From Dryocosmus kuriphilus (Eukaryota; Arthropoda; Insecta; Hymenoptera; Cynipidae), in the NCBI GenBank assembly GCA_038277395.1, contig CM076196.1, positions 87,981,786 through 88,045,785 of the forward strand: DNA of 64,000 nucleotides, read 5' to 3'. The notes under the pieces were generated by a model, which did no database searches, was not told the DNA's origin, and saw only the letters and a list, made by a program, of their open reading frames with translations. The position numbers were made by a program, and so were the translations under genes. Shown one piece after another: positions 10,941 to 21,423 of this stretch (the first letter of the stretch is position 1; every line of letters begins with the position of its first letter).

Positions 10941-11462
10941 CCCAGCGGGCACGAAATTTAAAGACGTTTTTAGAACGTCCTAAAGACGTTTTTAAGACGT
11001 AGAGTTTAAAAGACGTTTTTAGAATATCCAAAAAAACGTTCTAAGTCAGGCCAAAAAACGTCCAAAAAACGTCCAGTGTTCCAAATACGTCCTAAAAACG
11101 TCTTTAGAACATTGTATGTTTTTAGAACGTTACTTGGCCTGACTTAGGACGTTTTTAGGACGTCCTAAAAACGTCTTGGGATATTCGTGCCCACTGGGAG
11201 GGGACCCAGCGGGCACGAAATTTAAAGACGTTTTTAGAACGTCCTAAAGACGTTTTTAAGACGTAGAGTTTAAAAGACGTTTTTAGAATATCCAAAAAAA
11301 CGTTCTAAGTCAGGCCAAAAAACGTCCAAAAAACGTCCAGTGTTCCAAATACGTCCTAAAAACGTCTTTAGAACATTGTATGTTTTTAGAACGTTACTTG
11401 GCCTGACTTAGGACGTTTTTAGGACGTCCTAAAAACGTCTTGGGATATTCGTGCCCACTGGG
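10941..11462. mobile_element. Two tandem copies of a 258-bp palindromic MITE
   Basis: Copies at 10941-11198 and 11205-11462 look identical by eye and are separated by 6 bases. Each begins CCCAGCGGGCACGAA and ends in the near-perfect inverse TTCGTGCCCACTGGG. The interior repeats ACGTCCTAAAAACGTC-like words on both strands. There is no coding capacity. Inverted ends and internal palindromes mark a non-autonomous DNA element; the exact tandem pair suggests recent duplication. I cannot assign a superfamily. Confidence 0.8.
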
Positions 11463-11687
11463 GACTTACTTTAAACAAGCACCCCGATGGGAACAGAAGC
11501 TGCAACGTCCTCGTAATTGTTCCTGGGTAACGCTAATAGCAGCAATATATTTGGACAAGTTGGATTTGTTTGAATTCATCATTTCTGCCTAAGCTTGAAA
11601 CCTTTAACTGGTTGCACTTCATAGCATGCATTTTATTTAGTTTGACCTAGAAATGACCTTAATAACCTTAAACCAACAACGGATTCG

Positions 11688-11892
11688 GATTCAGCAACTC
11701 CAAAAAAGTTTTTGAAGTTCATTGCACGGCTTTTCCTGCATTTGACCTTGAAATGAACTTGAACCTGACGCGATGGAGGTAAATAGACCTCGGATTCGTA
11801 TTCAGCGTGTCAAAATACATAAGGATAAAGTGGTGTGGTTAAATAGTCATCACCTTTTTTTCTGTAAATCAGTGATAATAATGAACCCCCCT
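11688..11892 (-). repeat. Right inverted terminal repeat of the candidate transposon
   Basis: Reverse complement of the left repeat at 4551-4775. Blocks visible on the + strand include CGGATTCGGATTCAGCAACT, CCTGACGCGATGGAGGTAAA and ATAGTCATCACC. The outer edge near CCCCCCTT at about 11885-11892 is approximate. Confidence 0.7.
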
Positions 11893-13050
11893 TCGCATTT
11901 CTGATTCTTGTAGAAAATTTGAGAAAGATCTGTATCGACTTCCAATATTTACCATTTTGATTTTAATTCTAAATTTTCTGCTTACTTAAGAATATTTTGC
12001 ATTTTAGACTTTACAGTTTAAAAGTAAAGAATTTATAGCCTGAATGATGCAACAGTAAACCATTTTTAAGTTGAATTATTCTCATTATATAAATTTTCCC
12101 TTCAAATTAATTTTAACCAAAAAAATTAATCAGATATCTTTTCTCGTTCAAAAAACTCCCCTTTCGTTATAAACAAATATAATTTTAATTTTTGCAAATA
12201 TTTTTGGATAATAGGTAAACAAAATCCTTGCCGTTACTGTTTTCAAAAAATCCATTTTTATTTTAAAAAATAGAAGATTTCGGTTTTTCTCTTAAACGAA
12301 GCGTGATATGAAAAAAAGTCAATAAAGCCATATTATTCCTTGCAGAAATTTCTACAAAAGGACTTCCTCATAATTTTTTATCTCACTTTATTTTTTGAAA
12401 AACTTGCTTTTTCGTTTTATCAGGTAAAAACTGGCCTTTTACAGTTTCATATGAAAAAAGAAATTATAGCAGATAAATATTATGATTCGATTTGTGTAAA
12501 GTCATTTTCAGGTTCTAAAAATGTTATCGGTTTAGAGATGAAATATATAACTAGCTCTTATCTCACTCGCCAACTTTAAATATGTGTTTATCGAAAAGCT
12601 GTTCTTCCAAGTTCCAACTTTAAAAGTAACCCTTTGTCTCATTTTTTAACGTTTTGTAATTATATTAATTTTAATATTAATCAAAGAATAGATTAAGATC
12701 AATTCATGGTTAATGAATAATGAAACACCAAAACAATGATTCAAGATATTCACTCAGAAGCTAAATTAATATTTTTGAAAATTTATGTTGCATGATTTCT
12801 AAAATTGTATTGATCCATTGTACAATGTTAGGAAATCATTGTGAAGGTAATTAATATTCTTTTTTTCTCAAAAGAAAAATGTTCTCAACGAGACAAAAAA
12901 TGATTTCATTTGAAGAATTTTCATAAAATTATAAAATACATTATTGTATTTGGAAAGAAATTTAAAAAAATTTATTGCATTATTTTCCTCTTTCTTTATA
13001 AATAAAATTTCCATAAAATCTTTCTTTCTTTAATGCCTTTCATTACAGAG
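11893..13050. other. AT-rich noncoding DNA
   Basis: I see no gene or defined repeat. A 79-residue open frame at 12340-12579 is Phe/Lys-rich, has no recognisable domain, and is what AT-rich DNA yields by chance. Confidence 0.55.
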
Positions 13051-13055
13051 AATTT

Positions 13056-13307
13056 TCACATCATTCCAATCGAACTTATGTCCATGTGTGACACAATGTT
13101 TGGAAAGAACACTGTATGATATCTCCGGTCTCTATTCAAATTACTTCGATGTTCATTTCGTATCCTAAGTGGCCTTCTTGTTTGTTCTGTGAACACTGCG
13201 TTGCAACCTTTGCATTTAATTGTGTAAATTACATTTTGTTTATTCAAATTTTCACCTAAACGTAACTCCTGGGCCTTTTTCATTTGGACGTACACATCTA
13301 TATTCAT
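13056..13307 (-). pseudogene. Penelope-like element GIY-YIG endonuclease fragment
   Basis: The 83-residue frame contains NVIYTIKCKGCNAVFTEQT followed by RRPLRIRNEH. This is the pattern of the GIY-YIG nuclease at the C-terminus of PLEs, where the family reads roughly YxIxCxxCxxxYIGxT then LxxRxxEH. The YIG is replaced by FTE, so it is probably dead. No reverse transcriptase lies next to it, so this is a short 3' remnant. Confidence 0.75.
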
Positions 13308-14307
13308 ATTATTATTGTATACATTATATATATTATATACACATTATATTCTCCACCAAACAATAAAATGTAAATATAAAAGAAAAAATGTAAGTTTCCT
13401 TTACTTTACTTTCCCTAACACCTAAGTTATATGCCAATAAAAAAGCTTCTTTACAACTTTGACACTTGGGACAATGAAAATCGACATCTCTGAAAAAAAA
13501 ATAACAGAGATATCAATATATAAATAGGTTGTATTGAAATTCTCGAAACCTTTGGACCTCCAATTTCGTAATATTATAAAAGTGCATGTTACGTTGAACA
13601 TAAAGGATTGATTTATTTTCCCCCTAACCCAACTCTCTTTTTCACTACCCCACCCCTATTAACCTTCCATTAAGGACAAGGTCCAATGTAAGCAAGATTG
13701 TAGGAAACCGCGGACGTTACAAATCACTCAACCATTTCAGTGTTTGCCTGTGAAATTGAAAGGTCCGTCAATAGTATTAAAGGGATTTTGGGCTGTTAAT
13801 TATTCTGTAGATTTAACATATAGGGAAAAATAACTGCTGTAAAGAGTGAAACTTTATTTCCTCGATTTCCTCCAGAAATAAGATTTAACTCCTTACACCA
13901 AACCGACAACAGATTATGTGAAAATTTCGACTTTTATTATAATGGAATTACTTTAGTTCAGAAGTTTGAAACATAATTTTATACCCCTAACAGAAATGTG
14001 AGGGAAGGTGCCAAGTAGGCCGTTTTTTGTCCCCAGGTGGAATTCCTCCATATTTTATGTATATTGTTCTTTTCTAAAGCGTCATTTTCCTTTAGATTTA
14101 TGAAAAAAGGTCTTAAATTAGTGCAGGAACCATTTGGTAGAGATTTACTGTAGGTGGGAATAAATAAAAAAATTTATTTAAAATATTATACGCAAATTTA
14201 TTAATAAAGAAATTTTTTGGGATTCATAAACGTAGCTCATTGAAATTCACATTTTTGGTATAAAAAGTGAGAAAATTATTTTCGGACTAAAATTAATTGA
14301 AAACAGA
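13308..14307. other. AT-rich noncoding DNA
   Basis: I see no gene. A dinucleotide-like TATATTATAT stretch lies at 13317-13350, and a C-rich patch at 13620-13670 has no recognisable role. Confidence 0.5.
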
Positions 14308-15275
14308 TTCGAATTGGCAATTTTTAAAACAATTTTGGCTGAACATCCGAAAACGCGATACCTCAGATTGCTTTGAAACTTGGTATACTTATGTAATTTT
14401 ACTCGCTAATTACGAGTATGGCCATGAAAATTTGCTCAAATGACATTTTCAAGGTCAAAAATTCAAAAAACTATAAACTTTCATGTACGTTTTTTGCGAT
14501 TATTTCAGTAATTACATAAAATTGACAAAAAAATCCTTAGACAAAAATTGTAGACCTTCAAAAAATACATATTTTATAATGGACGATGAATATGGGTTTG
14601 TGTGTGTGGGGCGGGAAGGCACTCCTTTGACTGGTCACAGAAATACTTTCAGTCATACCCCTACCCATTTCTAGTGTTTTATGAGGGGCGGGAAGGCACT
14701 CCTGTGACTGGTTACAAAAATACTTTCAGTCACACCTCTATCCCTTTCCAGTGTTTTGCGGGGGAACCCCTGTGACTGACCACAAAAATACTTTCAGTCA
14801 CACCCCTACCCCTTTGCAGTGTTTTTCAGAGGTGGGAAGGCACCCCTGTAAGTGACCACAAAAGTACTTCCAATCACACCCCTACCACTTTCCAACGTTT
14901 TGTGGGGGCACAAAAATATACGCTATACTATATACGCGCCATATACGCACACCATATTTATCGTCCATTTTCTCGAAAAGTTTCAGTCGTAGAGCAAAAA
15001 TGGTTTAAACAAAAAATGTGTATTTTTCGAAGTTCTACAATTTATGTCTTAGGACTTTTTATCAATTTTACGTATTTACTGAAGTAAATTCAATAAACTT
15101 AAATTTTTTTAGTTTTTTGAAGATTTGATCTTGAGGATATTATTTGCGCCCATTTTCATGGTCATATTCGTAATCAGCGAGTCAAATTACATAAGAACAC
15201 TAAGTTTCAAAGCATTCCGAGGTATCGCGTTTTCGGAAGTTTATTCACAATTTTTATAGAAAAATTCACAGTTAA
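14308..15275. mobile_element. Palindromic element with a minisatellite in its loop
   Basis: The left arm (about 14308-14605) and right arm (about 14905-15275) are imperfect inverted repeats. Blocks include CCGAAAACGCGATACCT against AGGTATCGCGTTTTCGG, and ATAATGGACGATGAATATGG against ATATTTATCGTCCATTTTCT. The space between them is filled by a minisatellite of about four units. There is no coding capacity, so I read it as a non-autonomous fold-back or MITE-like element. Confidence 0.7.
14605..14905 (+). repeat. Minisatellite, about four units of 70-77 bp
   Basis: Each unit has GGGAAGGCACYCCT, then GACTGGTCACAAAAATACTT, then CAGTCACACCCCTACCC and a GTGTTTT-type end. GGAAGGCA recurs at 14614, 14691 and 14835, with a shorter unit between the last two. 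Units differ by substitutions and small deletions. Confidence 0.85.
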
Positions 15276-16394
15276 ACCATGTTTCAGTGAATGGCGTCAA
15301 TTTTTGTTTACGGAATGTACTATAAAAATGTCATCTCGTTAACTCCTTGCTATGGCATTTTGCAAATTGACAACAATTTGTAATTAATTAAACAATTTTT
15401 CTATCAACTTATTATAATGTAAAATTGGAATGGAGAAAATGATAGAAAAGGATTTACATTACAAGGTATTACATTACATGCAACTTTGTGCGTTCTGAGA
15501 GGTTGAGCTTGGTTGGTTTTCACAGGAAAAAATTACGAACTGTTGGAGTTTGGAAGGTTACATAATCAGTTTAATTTTTTCGAAATATTTATTCGCACAA
15601 AAAATTAGAACAAAATTTCAAAATTGTGTAGAGTGTAGTCTTTATTTATAATTTTACAACTTTTTTCTGTAAATTATAGATTATAATTTCCAATGCATAC
15701 CTTGGCTACATCCACATACGTATCCACGTCACTTTTTAAAACATTAGTTTGAAATTCCCCGCAATCTTTAGCAGACAGTAAACAAATAAAATAAGTATAT
15801 TTATATTAATGTTAAATTTGTGTATTGTATAACCTAACTCTATTATAGGATTTTTTTTAGTATATGTTTCTTTTTTCATTAAATAAATGACTAAAATGTT
15901 TAAGAAAGTAATATTTTCTGATTACCCGGATGCTCTTTTGTTTACGAACATCATCAACACATGCCTCCAATATTGTTTATCTTTCATTAGTAATAATTTA
16001 TGGCGTGGCCTAAAAGTTGTACTCACAATCATCAGTATTTTTTCTCTTCTCGTGTGCAGCATCAAGAAGCACCTACATGACAAAGAAACGTAAATATGAA
16101 AATTATTTAATCTTTTAATCGCTGAAAATTTCGTAACTAGTTTCAAGACATTAACGATAATGTTTTAATAATGTTTTAATAATGTTTTTAATAAACTATT
16201 TCATTGCCAAAAGTTTTTCGATTTACTGCTCTAGAGGATTCAATAAATAGTTCACGCAAAAACTAATTTAAGTACTTCAGTTGTCATGTAATGTTTTCGA
16301 CTAGGACGTTGACACATATTCAGATGGAAAGGTTTTCGATCTACTAGTTGATAATATAGTGTATTTATTCATTAGGCTAAGCCCATAAAAAGAA
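15276..16394. other. AT-rich noncoding DNA with one repeat fragment
   Basis: I see no convincing gene. Positions 15590-15665 resemble the loop side of the fold-back element at 4195-4260 (shared GTCTTTATTT.. AATTTTACRACTTTTTT). The short open frame at 15887-16093 has no domain I recognise. Confidence 0.5.
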
Positions 16395-16834
16395 TAACAA
16401 GGGTTGTTTTACACTTTTGAAAAAGATTGACGGTATTTTACGTTAGTAAAAACATAATTAGAAAATGCGCATTACTTAAGTGCATTTTCATGGAGTTGTG
16501 AACGTAAAAAACATATATTGTGTTAGAAAAATTATTAAATTAGTTATTTATAATTTTTAAAATACATTTCTTAGCCCCCCGTCCTGGATATAGTGACGCA
16601 TTATTATGTAGAAATATATATGTATATATATTTTATTTCGCTAGTACTCCTCCTTAGCGTCTATCATATCCAGTGAGAACTAGGATATGCGAGAGCGTTG
16701 TCTGAAGTAAAATCAGCAGGATGGTGCTGGCACGAAAATATTAAATTTACAAAGATTGTGTTATATAATTTAAATATTTGTTTTTAGGATTAAATTATGG
16801 TCAATTTCACTTAAAAATTCGGTAACCGAAAGCT

Positions 16835-17050
16835 TGTTAACAGTGTTTTTATGTCCAATGATTTAAAAAATGTCTTTAAACAGTCTTTTCTTGTAATTTT
16901 TTCTATAGATATTCTTTCACCATTAAAGAAATCAAAATTGTTGTCTTTTGTGTGTGAATGCATCAATAAAGCGGTTCTCCTTTTGTCTTTGCTACAATCG
17001 TTTTTGTCTTCACGAAGACTGTCTTTAAAATAACGGTCAGTTTGGCCAAT
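16835..17050 (-). pseudogene. PLE GIY-YIG endonuclease remnant (copy 1)
   Basis: The minus strand reads IGQTDRYFKDSLREDKND and then SKDKRRTALLMHSHTK and SLDIKTLLTSFRLPNF. IGQT is the YIG end of the GIY-YIG motif; family members usually have RxxEH where this copy has REDK. The half-LINE cuts it just before IGQT. It is equivalent to copy 2 at 23060-23285. Confidence 0.8.
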
Positions 17051-17075
17051 ATATATATATATATATATATATATT
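17049..17075. repeat. (AT)n microsatellite at the half-LINE tail
   Basis: About 13 AT repeats lie where the half-LINE 3' tail meets the PLE endonuclease. They may be the tail of the insertion or a duplicated AT-rich target. Confidence 0.85.
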
Positions 17076-19001
17076 CGTTTATTTATTTATACTCTCTCCC
17101 TTTTACGGGTTTGAGAGTCTTTACATAACCATCACATCCTTACATCCAGCGTAGATTTTACAAATACTTATTTCTACCTTATCCTATATGTATATAGCTT
17201 CTTAATCTCTAATCTAAAGCTACACACTGCCGCTCAAGACCTTGGGCTTCCGTTTCCTCTCGCCCTTTCCATTCTATTGATGGTACATTAATCCGCGACT
17301 ATACTGACTTTTCTTTTGCCTTTATACGAATCATTTTGGCTCTTCTCTACCCTGTATGACCTGCTCTTTCTCTCAACCTTTCCAATTTCTTCATCCATCC
17401 CTAGCACATTCCAAAAACTACTTTAATCCCCTTTTCGCACTCTCTTTCCCCTCTCCCCACATTCTTCCTTTTTGTCTCGTTCGCAAACCGCGGAGCTTCT
17501 ACTCTGTTCTTACTCACCTCTGTTCCCCTTCGACCTTGAGACCGCTAACCTATTTTCAACTCCTCTCTCTCTTCGTCCCATATCCACACCGTCTCATTCA
17601 CCCACAACCTGTCTCTCCCAAACCCAACTCTATTCCCTTTTCTCCTCTCTTACCAAGCCCTCTCTCCAATTAGCCATCTTTTTCTTCTCTCTCTCCATGT
17701 CATATCTTCATCAATTATTTCTTTTCTTCCCCTTAGCACCTTCTTTTTCCTCATTACCTCTCTCCTCTCCACTTCACTTCCCAGCTTGACTACGTATATC
17801 GTCGCTTTTCCTCCTGTCTTGTTGCCCACCCTCTTTATTTCCTGCACCCTGACATTTGCTCCTATGTCCCTCAAAAGTTTCTCTACCTCCTTCTTTCCCG
17901 TTTCGCTTTCTACTTGCAATCCTTTTATAACGACATTTCTCCTTTTCTTTTCTTTCCCTTTCAAACTCCTCCATTTTTCTTTCTAACCCACGTACTCTAC
18001 TTTTCATTCTCTCATTCTCCTCTCTCAAGTTCACATCTCCCTGTTCCCCGTCCCCTCTACCTATTTCCTCACGATTCTCTTGACGTTCAGCTCTGCAATC
18101 TAAGTTACGTACCCTCTCTTCTACCTACCATATTACCTTTCTACCCTCTTCCTGCTTTTTTCTCTATCCCTCCTCAGTCCTCTCTAATTTTTGCCACACA
18201 TTTTCTTTTTCTTTCTTCCAGCACTTTTCCCATTTCTCCCCTCCCATGTTCCTTCTCTTCCGCTATCCTTCTACTCACTACCTTCTCTAACTCTCGGAAC
18301 ATATTTGCCATTGTGTACTTTGTCTTATCTAATGCCTTATCCATGGCCTTACTTGTCTCTAACACCTTACTAATTGACTTGCCAAACTCTAACCTGTCTG
18401 CGTCGCCCCCACTAGTCCCGCCTGCTCGGCTCACCACTTCATTCATTGCACACTGGGTCTCAGTCTCTAATTCCCTTCTTCGGGCGCGTATTGCCCTCTA
18501 GCGTTCTGTTGCCTTGGTCTCCTCGTAATCGGCCTGTTACCCTGTGACCTGCTACTCTCCTACCTTATCCACTGGTCTCCCGCGCCACTTATCAATCTCT
18601 CGCTCCGCTCCCCATGCTCCCCTCACCCGTCCATCATCCTTCGCACTATTTCCACACAAAAAGACAGTAGTAATTATCAATAACCAGACCTTACCTCACC
18701 ATCCGTCTCCCCAGTCTCGTACAACTTCAATACCCTACTCTCTGTCCACCAAACTAACTAACTAACTAATTAACTAACTTCAAACCTAACCTCACTCTTC
18801 AGCATGCACCACTTTTACTCACTTTTTCCCTTCTTCCACCTTCCGCGACCCTTCCACTCATTCCTCCCACATACCAACTGCCACAACTCTAATCACAACC
18901 CTTTTTTTTACCCCACACAAACCTTATTCACCTCCAAAGCCAAAACGATCGCTCAAATTCCCACACCCGTCCCATCTCTATCAGCGCCGGAAACGGAAGC
19001 C
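17073..19001 (-). mobile_element. ORF1-only 'half-LINE', copy A
   Basis: The minus strand begins GGCTTCCGTTTCCGG (19001), carries one gag-like gene, then a 3' region ending GACTCTCAAACCCGTAAAAG and an (AT)n tail. It matches 58827-60774 over its whole length at about 90% or more by eye, with the same start, end and internal structure. It has no endonuclease or reverse transcriptase, so it must be moved in trans, as HAL1 is by L1 in mammals. It sits inside PLE copy 1. Confidence 0.8.
17650..18446 (-). pseudogene. Half-LINE ORF1 protein, frameshifted copy
   Basis: Pieces in different frames together match the intact protein at 59386-60195. They are 18446-18174 (starts MNEVVSRAGGTSGGDADRLE), 18034 onward (NLREENERMKSRVRGLERKM), and 17964-17650 (RRNVVIKGLQVESETGKKEV to WRERRKRWLIGER). 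The first half is a charged coiled coil and the second resembles the RRM-like domain of L1-type ORF1 proteins, which bind RNA. Frameshifts make this copy non-coding. The large open frame on the opposite strand is only its shadow. Confidence 0.8.
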
Positions 19002-19023
19002 TCTATATATATTATATTAATTT

Positions 19024-19428
19024 TTAACAGGAATAAAATATTTCTTTTTGTAAAATAATGAAATGGGTCTCTTTCATAATTGAAAATCGTCTAAACCGTA
19101 GTTTATTTAAAACCTTGTTCTCAAGTGCCTTATCACTAAATCTGAATTGGCTCTCGACAAGGGAGACCCCATAGGGGTGCCAAAAATTTGTTTTAAAAAC
19201 TAAGTTGAAAAGAACAATATAAGTTGTCAATATAAAGTTCGACTAGTTCTAAAAATTGTTTTACTGAAATACTATGGTAAATTCTCTAAGTTTGAACCAT
19301 TTAAGTTTAATATTTTTTTTATCGATAATGCTTTGGGAATGTTAGTAAATAATGACTTTGCGTCAAAAAAAAAACCATTCGATAGTTTTCAGGTATGTGA
19401 ACATTTTTTATTTTTTTAAATAATTCTA
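19024..19428 (-). pseudogene. PLE reverse transcriptase palm remnant (copy 1)
   Basis: The minus strand reads IPENYRMVFFDAKSLFTNIP near 19400-19340 (motif A, with the catalytic Asp), then FGTPMGSPLSRANSDLV near 19190-19140 (motif B). After NKLRFRR it diverges, and the YVDD motif present in copy 2 is missing. Frameshifts separate the pieces. It lies between the two inserted elements. Confidence 0.8.
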
Positions 19429-20616
19429 GCGCCAGATTAAGACTCCGTGAAGCCCAGGACTAAATTTCGACGGGGCACTCTTAAGGCTAAAGAAAAAGAC
19501 GATTTTCGCTAAAATAGTGTAATAAATCAGAATTTCTTAATGATAAAACATGTACTTTGTCAAAGAAGTTTGATTACAATACACATAAGTGATGCTTACT
19601 ATAATTAATCTAAGTAAGTTTCAATGTACTTGCAGCAAAAGTGAATAAATAATATTTCTTTAAATACATATTTTTCTATTTTCATTTTAGTATTAAAAGT
19701 TTATGAATAAAAAAATTTTAAACATAAATTAAAATTAAATTTTTAATTGACAGTATATAGCAAAATTAAAATATCTCAGTATTCAGTTGAAAATTTTTTG
19801 GATTTGATCAGAGTAAGTAGTTTATTTGCTATAAGTTTTATTTTTTATACAGAATTATTCTTAATGTATTTGCTCTGCTGGTAATTTATAGAAACGTTAT
19901 TTCCCATTTACATTTCACTTCAAAAAATATGTCTGAAACCTCTGTCGGTTTTATTGTGCGTCATCATCATTGTTGAAATAAATTAATGATTTATAGAAAA
20001 AATGTTGAGTTCTGATCGATTTTCCCGAATTAATGACTCAGGAAAGTCGATAAAAATACAGCACTTATCATGGGTTGTCTGATAAAATCATCGAAAAATA
20101 ATCTAATAAAAATATTTTCATAAAAATGTTGTAATACAGCCTGTAGCGATGCTGTTGAAGAAGTTTCAATTTAAGTTCTTAAAACAAAAAAGGGCATCAA
20201 ATAGCTCAATTACTATAGGAATGCCTGGTCCTATTTAAAAACTCAATCAAATAATAATATACTATTTGTATATTACAGGCACATGCGAGGGGCCCAACCC
20301 TGCGTACGTAGGTAGGCCTAGCCTAAAATACTGTAAGTGTACCATTTTCACAAAATTAATTTTTTTAAAGCTACGTGATATGTTTTTTCAATTAGAAATC
20401 GTAACTAAACATTTTTAAATACCAGATACTGTAAAGTTTTACTGTAAAATGTGGGGGTGAAAAAATCTTTTCAATGGTATTTTTTTAAGACGTCATAAAA
20501 TTTGTCGTAACATATTCAAAATTCATTTTATTTCTGGGAGTCCCTCTGGGATTCTGGGAGGCGCTTGGGGCTTGGGGCTACAGCCCCAGCTAGCCCTCCC
20601 CCTTGATCCGACACTG
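19429..20616. mobile_element. hAT-like non-autonomous element
   Basis: The left end reads CGCCAGATTAAGACTCCGTG and the right end, reverse-complemented, reads CAGTGTCGGATCAAGGGGGA. Both fit the CAGNGNCGGATNAAG end style common in hAT elements. Flanks AATAATTC and ATTAATTC could be an imperfect 8-bp duplication. There is no open frame of note. It interrupts PLE copy 1 between the RT fingers and motif A. I am surer of the insertion than of the superfamily. Confidence 0.6.
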
Positions 20617-20761
20617 ATTAATTCCCAATTATTTTTCATACTATATTAATAAAGACACACAACTTTTTGTAAGGGTTTCCTGACAAAAATTGTTGTATGC
20701 TGGAGAACCTGAGAACGAAGTTACAGGTCTTAAAGGAACCGATCTTCTATGGGTCTTAGGT
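20617..20761 (-). pseudogene. PLE reverse transcriptase fingers remnant (copy 1)
   Basis: The minus strand encodes PKTHRRSVPLRPVTSFSGSP followed by AYNNF, the PLE signature (family: LPKxHKxxxPLRPIVSxxGSPxYN). The preceding GLPK is split by the hAT insertion: its first half lies on the far side, at about 21427-21450. Confidence 0.88.
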
Positions 20762-21423
20762 TAGGGCTGGGCGGTTTTCCGGTTAACCGGTTAGGACAAC
20801 CGGTTTTTTTAAAAACCGGCTGGCCGGTTATGTCTTTTTTAAATAACCGGTTAACTGGTTTTTAAAATAATCAGTTAACCGGTTTCTAAAATAACCGGTT
20901 TTCGAAATAACCGGTTTTTAAAAATAACCGGTTTTAAGAAATAAAAACCGGAAGTTGCGTCCGGTTGCCGGTTTTCGCGCATCGTATTCACAGCCTGACT
21001 CATACTGCAGCACATTTCTAGCTATTTCCTTTCTGCGTCCTGCGTTCTTGCTTCCATGTTGAATTGATTACATCCTAACGTCCTTCACATTATGTTGCTG
21101 TACCATTTAAAGAAAACTAAAGCAAACACGACAGCATATTTTTTACATTAAAAGCTGAATCAAGACCGATTAATTTGTAATGCTAGGTTACTTTCAAAAT
21201 GTAGGCTTTTTTATAACACGTTATTTATAAAACAGTCATTTAAAAACCTGTAATTTAAATACCTACCGGTTATTTTAAGATACCTATTATTCAAAACCCC
21301 GGTTATTTTAAAAAGCTGGTTATTCAAAAACCCAGTTATGAAAAAATAACCGGTTATTGAGAAGAAATTGGTTAACTCAATAACCTAAAACCGGTTATGA
21401 ATTCCAATAACCGCCCAGCCCTA
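20762..21423. mobile_element. hAT-like MITE rich in AACCGGTT
   Basis: The ends are TAGGGCTGGGCGGTT (20762) and its inverse AACCGCCCAGCCCTA (to 21423). An 8-bp duplication flanks it: TCTTAGGT at 20754-20761 and TATTAGGT at 21424-21431, one mismatch. Eight-base duplications are the hAT mark. The interior is made of many AACCGGTT or ACCGGTTA words in both orientations and has no coding capacity. It lies within the codons for the GLPK motif of the PLE. Confidence 0.85.

Larger units (their letters stand above)
4551..11892. mobile_element. Candidate DNA transposon with one unnamed gene, heavily interrupted
   Basis: Two inverted repeats of about 220 bp, at 4551-4775 and about 11688-11892, enclose a single pseudogene (5311 to about 10920). 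Removing the mariner at 6101-7425, the rosa-like element at 7871-10334 and the doubled MITE at 10941-11462 leaves an element of roughly 3 kb with one gene. That is the plan of a cut-and-paste DNA transposon. What I see directly: the inverted ends, the gene between them and the later insertions. What I infer: that the gene is the transposase and that the inverted repeats are its terminal repeats. I cannot assign it to a named superfamily, and I could not find a target-site duplication. Confidence 0.5.

Noticed and set aside
14605..14905. Regularly spaced repeats that might suggest a CRISPR array
   Set aside because: Units are ~75 bp, contiguous and diverged, with no constant repeat plus unique spacer pattern, and the sequence is eukaryotic.
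17914..18501. 195-residue open frame on the + strand
   Set aside because: It is antisense to the half-LINE ORF1. The purine-rich gene strand leaves a Ser/Phe/Leu/Pro-rich shadow frame.
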